DNA of 64,000 nucleotides. Origin: Undibacterium sp. KW1. GTDB lineage: Bacteria > Pseudomonadota > Gammaproteobacteria > Burkholderiales > Burkholderiaceae_D. Under the pieces are notes generated by a model, which saw only the letters and a list, made by a program, of their open reading frames with translations, made no database searches and had not been told where the DNA came from. Positions 45,845-55,016 of this stretch are shown one piece after another; positions within the stretch are counted from its first letter, which is position 1; each line of letters begins with the position of its first letter. Position numbers and translations under genes: made by a program. Location of the stretch: positions 4,526,001 through 4,590,000 of the forward strand of contig NZ_AP018439.1 of the NCBI RefSeq assembly GCF_009937955.1, given 5' to 3'.

Positions 45845-46399
45845 TTAACGATCTCTGGCATCGAACAGCAAAGGCAACAGCCGTGCGATATTGCGCGCAT
45901 CGTCTATGCCACGGTGGGCAGTACCTTCAAACTGCATGCCTGCCTGGCGCAGAGCCTGGCCCAGGCCCAGCTTTTTACTGAGACTCAGGCGTTCAGACAT
46001 CAAGGGCTTGAGGTTGATGTGCGGCGCACCGACAGGATTGGGGACGCCATGAAAGGCGCAGTCCTGCTGCAATTGCTTGCGATCATAATCGCCCCAGGAG
46101 CAAAATACAAAGCCCTGGTATTGATGCAGCCATTTTTTGAATTGAACTGCCACATCCTTGAACAAGGGTGCACCATCCACATCGTGTTGTTGTATCGATG
46201 TGAGCTCTGTACAAAAGCCAGTCAGCACCGGGTGCCTGACAGGCCGGACAAAACTCTGGAACTGGCTGAGCACCTGGAAATTTGTTGCTTCGACCATGAC
46301 TGCACCGAATTCTATGATTTCCATTTGTTCACGCGGCACACTGCCCTGGTTGCAGCAGGTGGCTTCAAAGTCGATGACGAGGTAATAATTTGTTTTCAT
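45845..46399 (-). CDS. DEDDh 3'-5' exonuclease (RNase T/epsilon-like, ERI1 type)
   Basis: A 184-residue exonuclease. Catalytic acids lie in YLVIDFEAT (motif I), IIEFGAVMVE, the CSWGDYDRKQL segment (motif II Asp) and the HRGIDDARNIARLL end (motif III His and Asp). The organisation is that of short ERI1/KapD-type DEDDh exonucleases, which trim 3' ends of RNA or DNA. No other domain is fused. The last residues (LLFDARDR) end at 45845. Confidence 0.88.
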   Translation of the reverse strand: MKTNYYLVIDFEATCCNQGSVPREQMEIIEFGAVMVEATNFQVLSQFQSFVRPVRHPVLTGFCTELTSIQQHDVDGAPLFKDVAVQFKKWLHQYQGFVFCSWGDYDRKQLQQDCAFHGVPNPVGAPHINLKPLMSERLSLSKKLGLGQALRQAGMQFEGTAHRGIDDARNIARLLPLLFDARDR

Positions 46400-46663
46400 G
46401 TTTTTTTATTTTAAGGCGCGCAGTGTCACTGGCACACGCCATACGGCTGCACGCTATGATGAGTCAGCTGAAATTAGTTTCAGATTTTTATATCGTATTT
46501 TTATGATGCGCCACAGAGCCAGTCTGCAAGATCTGCTTAATATCTGCTTAAGGTCTGAGTATGGTATGGCATCGCGCTGAACATTCCATGTTGTGCCTGG
46601 TTTTATTGTGCTTCTTGTTTTGACCTGGCAAATTTTCCCTGGAGCGGGTGTTGATCACATAAA

Positions 46664-46766
46664 TAGGACTTACGCAAAATTGTCCCAGCAAGGCGTAGCG
46701 ACGAAGACAGTACTTTAGTACGACTAGGAGCTGCAACGCAGCTGGGGCGGTTTTGCGTAAGTCCTA
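46664..46766. mobile_element. 103-bp palindromic MITE with 5-bp target duplication
   Basis: Ends TAGGACTTACGCAAAA are inverted at 46751-46766, the whole element folds into a hairpin with centre GTACTTTAGTAC, and ATAAA is duplicated at 46659-46663 and 46767-46771. No coding capacity. The terminus GGACTTACGCA is a common one for IS-derived MITEs in bacteria. Interior GTAC core matches the reverse complement of the 39963-40087 element. Confidence 0.8.
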
Positions 46767-46952
46767 ATAAAGTGTATGTGCGGTATTGCTACAATGGGCG
46801 GATTGTAGCAATACTTGTTTAAGCAATGAAAGTTTATTTGCGATGGATGTTGCGTGTTTGCTGCATTCATCGCCTGGGACGCATTACAGTGCGCGCGACA
46901 TTGCGGCTGTAATACGAGATGTTTGATGTCGTCGTCCTGCTGCTTGAAACCT

Positions 46953-46988
46953 CTCACCACAGAGACACAGAGACACAGAGTCACAGAG
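46953..46988. repeat. CACAGAGACACAGAG repeat
   Basis: A third copy of the CACAGAGACAC tandem-like family, the others being the inverted pair at 23073 and 23405. Confidence 0.6.
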
Positions 46989-47044
46989 CTGGCACAGAGA
47001 GAACATCGTCGCTCGCACCCCTGGCATCGCATCCATTGGTAAGC

Positions 47045-47081
47045 GTAGGGCGCATTACAATGCACCTCCCGTTACGTCTAC
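47045..47081. repeat. GTAGGGCGCATT…GTCTAC repeat
   Basis: GTAGGGCGCATTACAATGCA followed by CCTCCCGTTACGTCTAC. Near-identical copies at 54249-54280 and a partial one at 63986-64000. Confidence 0.65.
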
Positions 47082-47187
47082 ATCACGGCTTGGATTAGGC
47101 GATATTTGATGTCGCCATCACACTACTTGGCGCTGTCCACACGCAAGAACGCAATCAAGGCCTGCAAGGCCGCCGTCTCCAGATTTG

Positions 47188-48006
47188 ATGGCCTCAGTCA
47201 GAAACTATAAAGTCGCCATACTGGACAAGCAACGCCAGGAAATCGCAGCACAGCAACAGGCAGCATTTGATGCCGAGTCTGAAAAAAACATACAAGAATC
47301 ACGCACCTGTCTGAGTAAACTCACTGAGGATGCCAGGACAAAATCCCTGGCCGGTAAATTCTCTCCCTTTGGCAGCAATACCGTGCCTATGGAAATGCTG
47401 GCCAATACCGGCAAACCCAATGCCAAAGAAAAAGCAGCCTTGTCCTATGTTGTGGCCGAATGGGAAAAATGCATAGACATACAGGCAGAGCCGCGCAAGA
47501 AGTATTTGCCACCAGAGGCCAACAATATCATCAGCAGCTACCGCCTCGACTTGCGTTCTGGTTTCGCTGATCTGTATAGCGGTAAATCATCGTATGGCGA
47601 TACAGCCAGAATGCGCGCAAAGCTGGACATAGAATTCAAACAAAAAATAGATACCCTGAGTGCCAAAATCCAGGCGCAGGAATTTGCCGACGCCAAGCAA
47701 AGGCAAGAAGCCGAAGCACAAAAACGCTATGCCGAGGCACAGAGCCAGCAACAGCGTGAAGCAGAAAAACAAAGACAGGCGGAAGCACGCCGCATGCTGG
47801 ACATGCAAGAAGCCCAGGCACGTGCACAACTGGAGCAGAACCGTCAGTTGCAAAGGAATGTCGATTTCTTGCAGGGCATGCAAATGCAGCAAATGTTCAG
47901 GCCGCCTCCACCACCACAACCCGTGATCATACAGCAGGCACCGTCTTACCCGACAACCTGCAAATCCACGCGCTTTGGCAGCACAGTAACGACGAATTGT
48001 TTTTGA
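47188..48006 (+). CDS. hypothetical protein with Gln/Glu-rich coiled coil
   Basis: About 272 residues. A helical N-terminal domain (to about 150) is followed by a long coiled coil (about 150-230; AEAQKRYAEAQSQQQREAEK type), a proline-rich stretch (FRPPPPPQPV) and a Cys-containing end. There is no signal peptide although the layout resembles envelope proteins, so the true 5' end may have been lost; the region upstream is filled with repeats. Start ATG 47188 rather than TTG 47185. Confidence 0.6.
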   Translation: MASVRNYKVAILDKQRQEIAAQQQAAFDAESEKNIQESRTCLSKLTEDARTKSLAGKFSPFGSNTVPMEMLANTGKPNAKEKAALSYVVAEWEKCIDIQAEPRKKYLPPEANNIISSYRLDLRSGFADLYSGKSSYGDTARMRAKLDIEFKQKIDTLSAKIQAQEFADAKQRQEAEAQKRYAEAQSQQQREAEKQRQAEARRMLDMQEAQARAQLEQNRQLQRNVDFLQGMQMQQMFRPPPPPQPVIIQQAPSYPTTCKSTRFGSTVTTNCF

Positions 48007-48099
48007 GCTGCAAGGATTTGCATTGGCAATTCATGGCACTCTGCTAAACAAATAATGTACCTTGCCCCGGTATTTTTTAAATCAAGCAAAGACTCTATT

Positions 48100-48603
48100 A
48101 TGCATTGGCGCAATCACCCTGCTCTGAAAAGCAAACTGCATCCTGAATATCCTGACGACCTGCAAGTCATCGTGCACGATGGCGGGCCACGCTTGACAGA
48201 GCGCCGCCCGGAACTGGTCTGGGTCAGGATAAACGGACTCGAAAATGAAGTGCTGAGTGGCACGGTCTTGAATGCGCCAACACAATTACAGTCGGTGCGA
48301 CAAAATCAGCAGATACAATTTGCGCTGGCTGGCGTCGAGCATCCTGTCATGCTGACTGCAAAATACCTGCAAGAAAAATCTGCCTGGAATATCCAGCCTT
48401 GTGACAAGTGCGGTTTTACGCACATGTTTGATGCGCCGTCAGACTTGATTAAAGTCATTTTCCCCAATATACCAGCAGATGCAGAGATGGAAGGCTTTAC
48501 CAGCTTTTACCCTCTTTGTGGCGGGGTACAAATCATAGAATCCAGGACCATTGCACCACTGGCTGAAATCAAACGCCCATGGTGGAAATTCTGGTCATCC
48601 TGA
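48100..48603 (+). CDS. hypothetical protein, DUF2314-like
   Basis: A 167-residue soluble protein. The opening HPALKSKLHPEYPDDLQVIV and a central LVWVRINGLENEVLSGTVLN strand, then CDKCGFTHMF (a CxxC pair that may bind metal) and a WWKFWSS tail. The central part resembles DUF2314-type small proteins, but with low confidence. ATG 48100 is preferred; the upstream ATG at 48055 adds a hydrophobic, unconserved lead. Confidence 0.5.
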   Translation: MHWRNHPALKSKLHPEYPDDLQVIVHDGGPRLTERRPELVWVRINGLENEVLSGTVLNAPTQLQSVRQNQQIQFALAGVEHPVMLTAKYLQEKSAWNIQPCDKCGFTHMFDAPSDLIKVIFPNIPADAEMEGFTSFYPLCGGVQIIESRTIAPLAEIKRPWWKFWSS

Positions 48604-48707
48604 ACGCAAATACCAGATGTGATATCTGAGCAGCAGATACATCAGCTAATCGCCCGCATTTTTTGCATCAAACAAGAGCGCAACACATCTATGACACAGT
48701 AAAGGCT

Positions 48708-48744
48708 CAGGAGCAGACACGCACGTCCGGCATGCCTGCTCCTG
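48708..48744. terminator. possible hairpin between convergent genes
   Basis: CAGGAGCAG at 48708-48716 pairs with CTGCTCCTG at 48736-48744. No T-tract. Position fits a terminator for either neighbour but support is weak. Confidence 0.3.
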
Positions 48745-48784
48745 CTTGCTCTCGCCTTGCTACGTCAATCGACACAAAATCAAC

Positions 48785-50521
48785 TCAAGGGCAATTACCA
48801 ATGATGTAATAGCCAGCCGCCGTCTGTGCCAGGGTCTTGGTGTAGAACAGGTTATCCAGCCCCATGTTCTGGTTGGAGCCATTGGCCAGTGCATAGCCGC
48901 CACTGTCATGCGCCCGCCCGGCTTGCACATGGGCATAATTGCTGGCAGTCACCGCGTTGCACGTCCAGCTTGATGCAGTAGTGACGCTGGTGGCAGCAGA
49001 CAATGCGCTTTCACCGCTGCTGCCCACGGCAGAAACAGCAAAGCTATAGCTGGTGCTGGCTGTGAGGCCGGTAACGGTGTAACTGGTAGCACTGAGCGGG
49101 GATGCAGTGATCTTGCTGCCATTGCTATACAGGTTATAACCAGTGGCACCGCTGACTGCATTCCAGCTCAGCACCACGCTGGTTGCCGTGGGTGTGCCTG
49201 CACTCAAGCCGCTTGGTGCCTGTATCACCGGTGCCGTACCCACCAAAAATTGCGGGATAGCGCAACTGGCCGCTACCTGGCCAAGATTGTCGGTGGCATT
49301 GACAGTGCCCGTGTAATAACCGCTAGCGAGGTTATAGCTTTTGTTAAAGCTGCTGCCGCTGCCTGCTGCTGCATCGTTGACAGCACTGGGGCCACTAAGA
49401 GTGACTGCGTAGCTGCTGATGCTACCGCTGGCAGTAGCAGCACCATTGATAGTCGCACTGGTGGCAGTGATGCCTGAGCTGGAGCAACTGCTCATCACAG
49501 GGGCAGGCACGGTCGATGCGCGCAGATTATTCTTGAACCAGAAATCCATCAAAAACACCGGATAGTTGATCTTCGTGCTATTGACATAATGGCTGTTCTG
49601 GCCGCCACTACCAGCAGGCCATGCATGGCCCATGCCGCTGACGGTAATCTCATGCGTGCGTACTTTGCCATTGGCATCGGTATAGGGGATATTGGTGCCG
49701 CCAGTTGCGATGCTGACGCTGCTGCCCTGGGTGAAGGTACCGCCATATACCTGGCGCATGGCTGCCACATCCATGGGGCCATAGGCTTGCGCGACTGTAT
49801 AGTCACTGGTACCCCAGACTGCACCGGCAATCTGCGTCGCAAAACTTGCGGCATTGCTGCCCGCCATGGCCTGGCATTTGCTGGCTGCGGTGGCAGCAGT
49901 ATAGCCTGAGGGTACGGCACCGATTTGCAAGGTGCTCGTCCCGGGTGGCGGGCCGGCGTTGATGCCAACACCGGCAAATACATCGGGTGCGAGGCAAGCC
50001 AGCACCATGGCCTCGCCACCGCCGGACGACAAGCCCGTCACATACACCTGGTTAGGGTCAATCGCATATTGTGGATTGGTGACAAAGCGGTTGACCAGGT
50101 CCAGCAAGATTGCATCATGCCCTGCCGCGCTGCGGGTGTGGGTAGTATTGGCATAGTCCCAGCAATGATTGCTATAGACGTTGCCAGTCGCATTCGGCGC
50201 GAGGATGACGGCACCATATTGCTCAGCCACCGCTTTCCAGTTAAAACCCTTGTCGCTGGTTTTGTCTATCACGTCACCAGAGGCAGTCTGGGTGCAGCCG
50301 TGCAGCACCAGCACCAATGCGCGTTTGCCAGCAAGCACTGGCTGTGCTGCTGGCCAGTAAAAATAACCTGTGAGGTTGCCGCCATTGACGCTGTCAGCCG
50401 CCCAGGTTTGCTGACTACTCCAGCTGCCTGGCCCGGCTGTGACTGCATGGGCTGTCAGGCTGGCCAGCAATGTGCAGGCGAGCAGCATGACTGCCCGCAA
50501 CATGGTCTTGATATGATTCAT
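48785..50521 (-). CDS. secreted PHB-depolymerase-family esterase with fibronectin type III domain
   Basis: A 578-residue secreted esterase. Signal peptide ends AHA; catalytic domain follows the Esterase_PHB family: LVLVLHGCTQTASG (oxyanion region), YVTGLSSGGGEAMVLA (lipase box Ser), and a C-terminal ISGMGHAWPAG type His segment. Then a fibronectin type III domain (about 445-525; APSGLSAGTPTATSVVLSW start) and a C-terminal domain with WTCNAVTASNYAHVQAGRAHD that resembles the substrate-binding regions of extracellular depolymerases. Probably degrades extracellular polyhydroxyalkanoate or related esters. ATG 50521 follows GGAGAC. Faces an alginate-lyase-like gene across 570 bp. Confidence 0.85.
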   Translation of the reverse strand: MNHIKTMLRAVMLLACTLLASLTAHAVTAGPGSWSSQQTWAADSVNGGNLTGYFYWPAAQPVLAGKRALVLVLHGCTQTASGDVIDKTSDKGFNWKAVAEQYGAVILAPNATGNVYSNHCWDYANTTHTRSAAGHDAILLDLVNRFVTNPQYAIDPNQVYVTGLSSGGGEAMVLACLAPDVFAGVGINAGPPPGTSTLQIGAVPSGYTAATAASKCQAMAGSNAASFATQIAGAVWGTSDYTVAQAYGPMDVAAMRQVYGGTFTQGSSVSIATGGTNIPYTDANGKVRTHEITVSGMGHAWPAGSGGQNSHYVNSTKINYPVFLMDFWFKNNLRASTVPAPVMSSCSSSGITATSATINGAATASGSISSYAVTLSGPSAVNDAAAGSGSSFNKSYNLASGYYTGTVNATDNLGQVAASCAIPQFLVGTAPVIQAPSGLSAGTPTATSVVLSWNAVSGATGYNLYSNGSKITASPLSATSYTVTGLTASTSYSFAVSAVGSSGESALSAATSVTTASSWTCNAVTASNYAHVQAGRAHDSGGYALANGSNQNMGLDNLFYTKTLAQTAAGYYIIGNCP

Positions 50522-51092
50522 TGATGTCTCCGATATTTTATTTATATAATTTGAAGCAGTTTGCGGGCCCTGTTTTTTGCACACCAATCGCTTTGCATTG
50601 ATACGACGACGATACGGCGAAGATTAGCTCAGCAAAGTATTTCCTAATAGGCCCGGCAACCAGGGTGGACATACGTCCGTATTCCTGGCCTTGTTTTGGT
50701 GATGAACGCAATACGCATGCACGTGCGCACCAGCTCAGCAAGCAAGTGCGCGCAAGCTCAAAAATGAGCCAGAAAATAAAGCAATTGAAATTTTTGTCTC
50801 CTGATTTTTTTGGAATTCCATCTGGGCAAGCGCGGGCCAAACCAGATGCAGACCTGTACAGGTAGCAATCATGGTAAATCATTATTTTACGATTACAAGG
50901 CGAACAGGCTGTGCAAATCTGCACATTTGGCTGGAGAAAAAAACGCATGCTTTTTTGTATCAATGTGAGCATTAGCCCACCCGCAATTTGCTACAACAAT
51001 CGCTAAGGCATATGGGCAGAACAGCCCTTTATCACCTCGCCTTGCCCGGACACGGTATCATGCCGATCATATCCAGCTCGCTTATCATCAAC
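50522..51092. other. divergent intergenic region
   Basis: About 570 bp between divergent genes. It contains AT-rich segments and could house promoters for both. A minus-strand frame (50538-50972) is open but has many Cys and Arg and no homology, so it is left out. Confidence 0.4.
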
Positions 51093-52154
51093 ATGAAAAA
51101 TAATCCAGGCCGTATCATATCCAGTCTCATTCTGGCCTTGCTCGCCTTCCCCTGCCATGCACAGACCAGTGTCACATCAGCGCAGCCCATGATGATCAGT
51201 GCAGAACGCTTTGCCGTCTTGCGGCAGGAACCCGCACGCTGGGCAGCATTGCGCAAGCGCTGCGATAAAGAATTGACGCAACCCACCCATGCCGTGGCTG
51301 ATTACAGCCCGGCGCGCCATTACACGGCTGACGGCGTCAGCCACGACCCCAGCGGCAAATACCTGAACACTGATGCCGGGGTAGCCTATCGCGCGGCTCT
51401 CTGCTACCAGCTCAGTCATGACGTCGTCTATGCGCGCCACACCCAGCAAATCGCCGATGCCTGGGGCAAGACGCTGGCGCATGTATCAAAAGACCAGGGT
51501 GCGGCTGAGCTCAATTTCAATATTCCGCAACTTGTGATCGCCGCCAGCTGGGTGCGCAATGCCAGCCCCTGGGACGACAGTGACTTCATCGCCATGCTGC
51601 AAAAAGTAGCGCTGCCACTGTCACATGCCGACAAGGCCAATAACCACGGCAATTGGGGCGTGCTGATGGATGCCAGTATTGCCGCCTATACCAGCAACAG
51701 CAAGCAACTGGAACGCGCACAACAACGCTGGCAAACCCTGTTATCTAACCAGGTTGCAGAAGATGGCAGCATGCCGCTGGAAATTTGCCGCAGCAACACC
51801 AATAATTTTTGCGGCGGCCCCGACAAAGGCATCAACGGTATCAGCTATACCCATTACACCCTGCATCCCGCCACCATCACGGCAGAAATTTTTATGCAAC
51901 TCGGAAAAAATTTATACCAAACGGACGCAGGCAAGAAACTGTCCCTGGCTTACCAGCGCGCTGCGGAATGGACGCGTTACCCTGAACGATTCCCCTACTA
52001 TGCCAGCAACCAGGGCAAGCTCAATGGCATCAATAACACCGCCTATTTCCTGATCCTGCAAGCCCACACCATGAATGACGACGCTGCAGAAATCATCAAG
52101 CAGGGCAAGCCGGGTTCAAACAGCATGGAACTGGTGCTGTTGTATGGTCGTTGA
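51093..52154 (+). CDS. secreted alginate-lyase-like protein (PL5-type fold)
   Basis: A 353-residue exported protein. Signal peptide (ISSLILALLAFPCHAQ), then an (alpha/alpha) barrel with ALCYQLSHD, LNFNIPQLVIAASWVRNASPW, and NNHGNWGVLMDASIAAYT (the NNH-xx-W motif of alginate lyases). Alginate lyases cleave 1,4-linked uronic acid chains by beta-elimination. The match to the family motif is good, but substrate preference cannot be read from sequence. The ATG at 51093 begins the signal peptide. Confidence 0.7.
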   Translation: MKNNPGRIISSLILALLAFPCHAQTSVTSAQPMMISAERFAVLRQEPARWAALRKRCDKELTQPTHAVADYSPARHYTADGVSHDPSGKYLNTDAGVAYRAALCYQLSHDVVYARHTQQIADAWGKTLAHVSKDQGAAELNFNIPQLVIAASWVRNASPWDDSDFIAMLQKVALPLSHADKANNHGNWGVLMDASIAAYTSNSKQLERAQQRWQTLLSNQVAEDGSMPLEICRSNTNNFCGGPDKGINGISYTHYTLHPATITAEIFMQLGKNLYQTDAGKKLSLAYQRAAEWTRYPERFPYYASNQGKLNGINNTAYFLILQAHTMNDDAAEIIKQGKPGSNSMELVLLYGR

Positions 52155-52225
52155 GGCAGAGCGAATACCATGTTAAGTTACAATATCCGCCTGCATACCG
52201 CATTAGCCTCACAGGAAGCCACCAC

Positions 52226-52462
52226 ATGAACACCGTATTCGCCGCCCCCGTCTTTGACACCACCGTGATTTTTGAAGGCAAGGAACTCTTCAAAGGCAAA
52301 AGCGCCGCCGAGAACTGGGCAAAAAAACTTGGTGCAGAACTCGACTGCGTCACCACCGTAGAAAAGATAGGCACAGGCTGGGCGATAGTCGGCAATGTTG
52401 ATGGCGAGGATTGTGTCTGGGCGATTTTGGGGCAGAGGTTGAAGAGAATTGATGTGCAGTAA
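52226..52462 (+). CDS. hypothetical small protein (78 residues)
   Basis: A 78-residue soluble protein (MNTVFAAPVFDTTVIFEGKE start) with a WGAxxE-like pattern and a C-terminal WAILGQRLKRI helix. No family recognised. It lies between the lyase and another small gene on the same strand. Start ATG 52226. Confidence 0.5.
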   Translation: MNTVFAAPVFDTTVIFEGKELFKGKSAAENWAKKLGAELDCVTTVEKIGTGWAIVGNVDGEDCVWAILGQRLKRIDVQ

Positions 52463-52513
52463 ACAACAAGAGCCTTTTCAGCAAGTACATAATCCTTCTC
52501 AGGACACAAGAAT

Positions 52514-52978
52514 ATGGATGAAGCAAGCTGGATACAATTCGCCTACCCGGATACAACACTTGACTGGTCTGGCGTCACTGAAGAGGCGCTGCTCCAGCTA
52601 GTCAGGAAACATGAAGAACCGAATTGCGCCGGGCTTGCACTTGGTGAACTTCGTTCCCGAAAACATCCTGCTGTTGAAGAACTATGCTTGCTGCTGATAC
52701 ATAGTCCTCATGCAGATCAATGGCTACAGGCCTCTGCACTATCTACTTTACTATCTAACAGCCCCATGAAGGGTTTCGACGTGGCATTAGAAATACTCAT
52801 GGTCTGTAACGCACCACAACTGACTGAAATAATCGAAGCTGCCAACTATGAGTATCAAGGAGACTTGCAAGAACGTTTGTTCCAGCACCCCTTGATATCT
52901 GGACTCAAAAAACGTTTGCAAGAACCGGAGATGCAAAACCTCCCGTTCGCCGATCTGTTCGTTAAAAATTTTTCCTGA
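52514..52978 (+). CDS. hypothetical helical protein
   Basis: A 154-residue protein, mostly helical with HEAT-like spacing (ADQWLQASALSTLLS…). It has no membrane span. Function unknown; starts 51 bp after the preceding small gene. Confidence 0.55.
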   Translation: MDEASWIQFAYPDTTLDWSGVTEEALLQLVRKHEEPNCAGLALGELRSRKHPAVEELCLLLIHSPHADQWLQASALSTLLSNSPMKGFDVALEILMVCNAPQLTEIIEAANYEYQGDLQERLFQHPLISGLKKRLQEPEMQNLPFADLFVKNFS

Positions 52979-53120
52979 TCAACGCAGGCATGTAATGCTT
53001 TAAGCAGTATGTGTTATTTGAAGTAAAACGTATGACATTGCACAAGCAAATTCGCTGGATGCCGGATCAAGTCCCACTGCTGCCCGGAATAATGTTCTTG
53101 ACAAACAATAACGGGTAAAT

Positions 53121-53157
53121 TCCCTCCCTTTCAAGGCGAGGGTTAGGGTGGGGATGG
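53121..53157. repeat. CCCTCCCTTTCAAGG… repeat
   Basis: CCCTCCCTTTCAAGGCGAGG with a following GGTTAGGGTGGGGATGG is a typical interspersed proteobacterial repeat type. Only one copy in the window. Confidence 0.4.
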
Positions 53158-53227
53158 ATTTCGGTCGATTGACAGCAAATGATGCACGCGCCGTTCAGGC
53201 AATACTCACAAAAACTCCACCAGTTGG

Positions 53228-53339
53228 GTAGGGTGCGCCATGCGCACCATTTCTTGACGCAGGCATACACTTCTGTGAATGAAGCAACACGCCTCTTGAG
53301 GTTTTTGATAATAAGGACGGTGTGCGCGGCGCACCCTGC
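53228..53339. repeat. GTAGGGTGCGC… inverted pair
   Basis: Arms GTAGGGTGCGCCATGCGCAC at 53228 and CGGTGTGCGCGGCGCACC at 53318 with a 69-bp spacer; second copy of the 41932-42013 arrangement, less perfect. Confidence 0.6.
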
Positions 53340-53434
53340 ATATGCTCATTTACTCAGGATATGCCACCTTGTTACTCTGCTTTAGTACGTTTTTTGATGG
53401 CAGTGCCTGCTTATCCTGATTTCGCAACAGCCTC

Positions 53435-54085
53435 TCAATTATAAATCACCAGCACATAATGCTGCGCCTTGGCGGCAGACTGATAAAACTGGCTGACGGC
53501 GCGGTAAGATGGCAGGAGGAAGTCTTCATAGACGCTATCTTTTTCTTCTTTCCAGGACATGCCACCTACATCATATTTTGCCATTGTGACGCGGTTGAAT
53601 TGCGACTTGATCGCAGATTCTTTGGTAAGTGCAAAGGCATCTGCAATTGCCTTGACTTCAGTTGGTGCATAAACGCAGGGGCCACCCAGGCCAAAATTGA
53701 TCGCCGTATCACGTTGCGCTTTATCACAACGCCCTTCTATGCCCTTCAATAGCGGGTCGGTAGGCATGGCGTCAGTATCTTGCGGCTGATTACCCATCTT
53801 GCGCATTTCTTGCTCGACGGCTTTTTTAAAAGCTTCTTTATCTGTCTTTTTTGTACCGCGTTCTTCACGGTCAAGTACATGCATGCGGGCCACATAGTCT
53901 TGCTGCTCAAGACGTTTTTTGGGCGAAGCCAGCCATGAAATCACTTGCCAGTCCTGATCGACGTCCAGCATGGCGGCTTTGGCAAAGCGTGCATCATTTT
54001 TCATTTGCCACAAGAGCACAGGTTTTTGCCTGAGCAGTTGTAGTTGTTCAAGGGAGACCTGTACGTAGTAAGCAACGATGCTCAT
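53435..54085 (-). CDS. DUF1877 family protein
   Basis: A 216-residue protein of the DUF1877/YfbM family. The opening MSIVAYYVQVSLEQLQLL and the C-terminal YEDFLLPSYRAVSQFYQSAAK helix match the family. The function of this family is unknown. ATG 54085 is chosen because the family starts there; the open upstream 15 codons are not conserved. Confidence 0.7.
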   Translation of the reverse strand: MSIVAYYVQVSLEQLQLLRQKPVLLWQMKNDARFAKAAMLDVDQDWQVISWLASPKKRLEQQDYVARMHVLDREERGTKKTDKEAFKKAVEQEMRKMGNQPQDTDAMPTDPLLKGIEGRCDKAQRDTAINFGLGGPCVYAPTEVKAIADAFALTKESAIKSQFNRVTMAKYDVGGMSWKEEKDSVYEDFLLPSYRAVSQFYQSAAKAQHYVLVIYN

Positions 54086-54178
54086 GAGCGTAGTAAGGTG
54101 ATTGTTAAGCAGTGGGCAATATAGTGGCAAGGTGACGTCCAGTCAAGCAAGCTGCTGGCAAGTCTTTACCAACAGCCA

Positions 54179-54280
54179 GTAGGGTGCGTTTCAACGCACC
54201 AAGCACACTAACCAATCACACTAATATGGGCGCCGTTCAGGCAGTGAAGTAGAGTGCAATGCACCTCCCGTTACGGCTAC
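54179..54280. repeat. two GTAGGG… family repeats
   Basis: GTAGGGTGCGTTTCAACGCA at 54179-54200 and GTAGAGTGCAATGCACCTCC at 54249-54280, the latter ending CCCGTTACGGCTAC as at 47045. Confidence 0.6.
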
Positions 54281-54338
54281 GACTACCCTGCCGCCACCAT
54301 CGCCGTAGATTTGCATTGTAACTAGAGCCCTAAGTCAC

Positions 54339-54848
54339 TCACAAAAACTCCACCAGTTGCCCGCTCACACTGCGCAGGCGCTGGCTCATGAGTTTGGCCA
54401 GCCGTGCCAGGATTTGTACTGCCAGTGCTGGCTTTTCGCGGATGATGCGCTGGTAATTGTCCTTGGTCAGCAGGAGCAGGATACTGGTTTGTGAGGCGAG
54501 GCAGGTGGCGGAGCGTTTTTCGCCATCGATGATGGACATCTCGCCTATGGTCTTGCCGTGGCCTACCGAGACGATGCGGTGTGGTGTGCCGTCGAGATCA
54601 GTTTTGAGTATCCCGACTTCCCCCTTGACCAGCAGGCACATGTAGGAACCGGCTTCGCCCTCCCTGAAGATGGTCGTGCCTGCCGAGACTTCATAGCATT
54701 GCAGATAGGCCGCCAGGGCCTCGATGTCTTTCCAGTCAAGGTCGGCAAACAGTTGCGATTCAGAGACCATATCGCAGATATCACGCGACTGAAAAGTCGT
54801 GCCTGCGCCGACGAGACGAAAACCTGGCAAAGCTTGATCTGGGTTCAT
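54339..54848 (-). CDS. cyclic-nucleotide-binding domain protein
   Basis: A 169-residue protein with one cNMP-binding (Crp-like) fold: LFADLDWKDIEALAAYL, EVSAGTTIFREGEAGSYMCLLVKGEVGI, GHGKTIGEMSIIDGEKRSAT (phosphate-binding cassette) and a helical end. It has no helix-turn-helix DNA-binding part, so it is not a Crp-type regulator; it probably senses cAMP or c-di-GMP or is a stand-alone switch. Stands alone between repeats and the AraC gene. Confidence 0.85.
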   Translation of the reverse strand: MNPDQALPGFRLVGAGTTFQSRDICDMVSESQLFADLDWKDIEALAAYLQCYEVSAGTTIFREGEAGSYMCLLVKGEVGILKTDLDGTPHRIVSVGHGKTIGEMSIIDGEKRSATCLASQTSILLLLTKDNYQRIIREKPALAVQILARLAKLMSQRLRSVSGQLVEFL

Positions 54849-55016
54849 TTTGCACTCTCCAACATATTACGGATGGTAGTGACTAATAGTTTATCGCAAT
54901 CAGGGGAGTCTGTGACAGTAACAATCGCAGGCATCTGCGCTGCAAGCAATATAAAATTTTTAATTATCAGTACGTCATGTCCAGGTTTGTGTGCGCTATT
55001 CTGCTGTAAGACATGC

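Noticed and set aside
50538..50972. A 144-codon minus-strand frame in the divergent gap
   Set aside because: Cys- and Arg-rich, no ribosome-binding site or homologous pattern; region is better read as promoter DNA.
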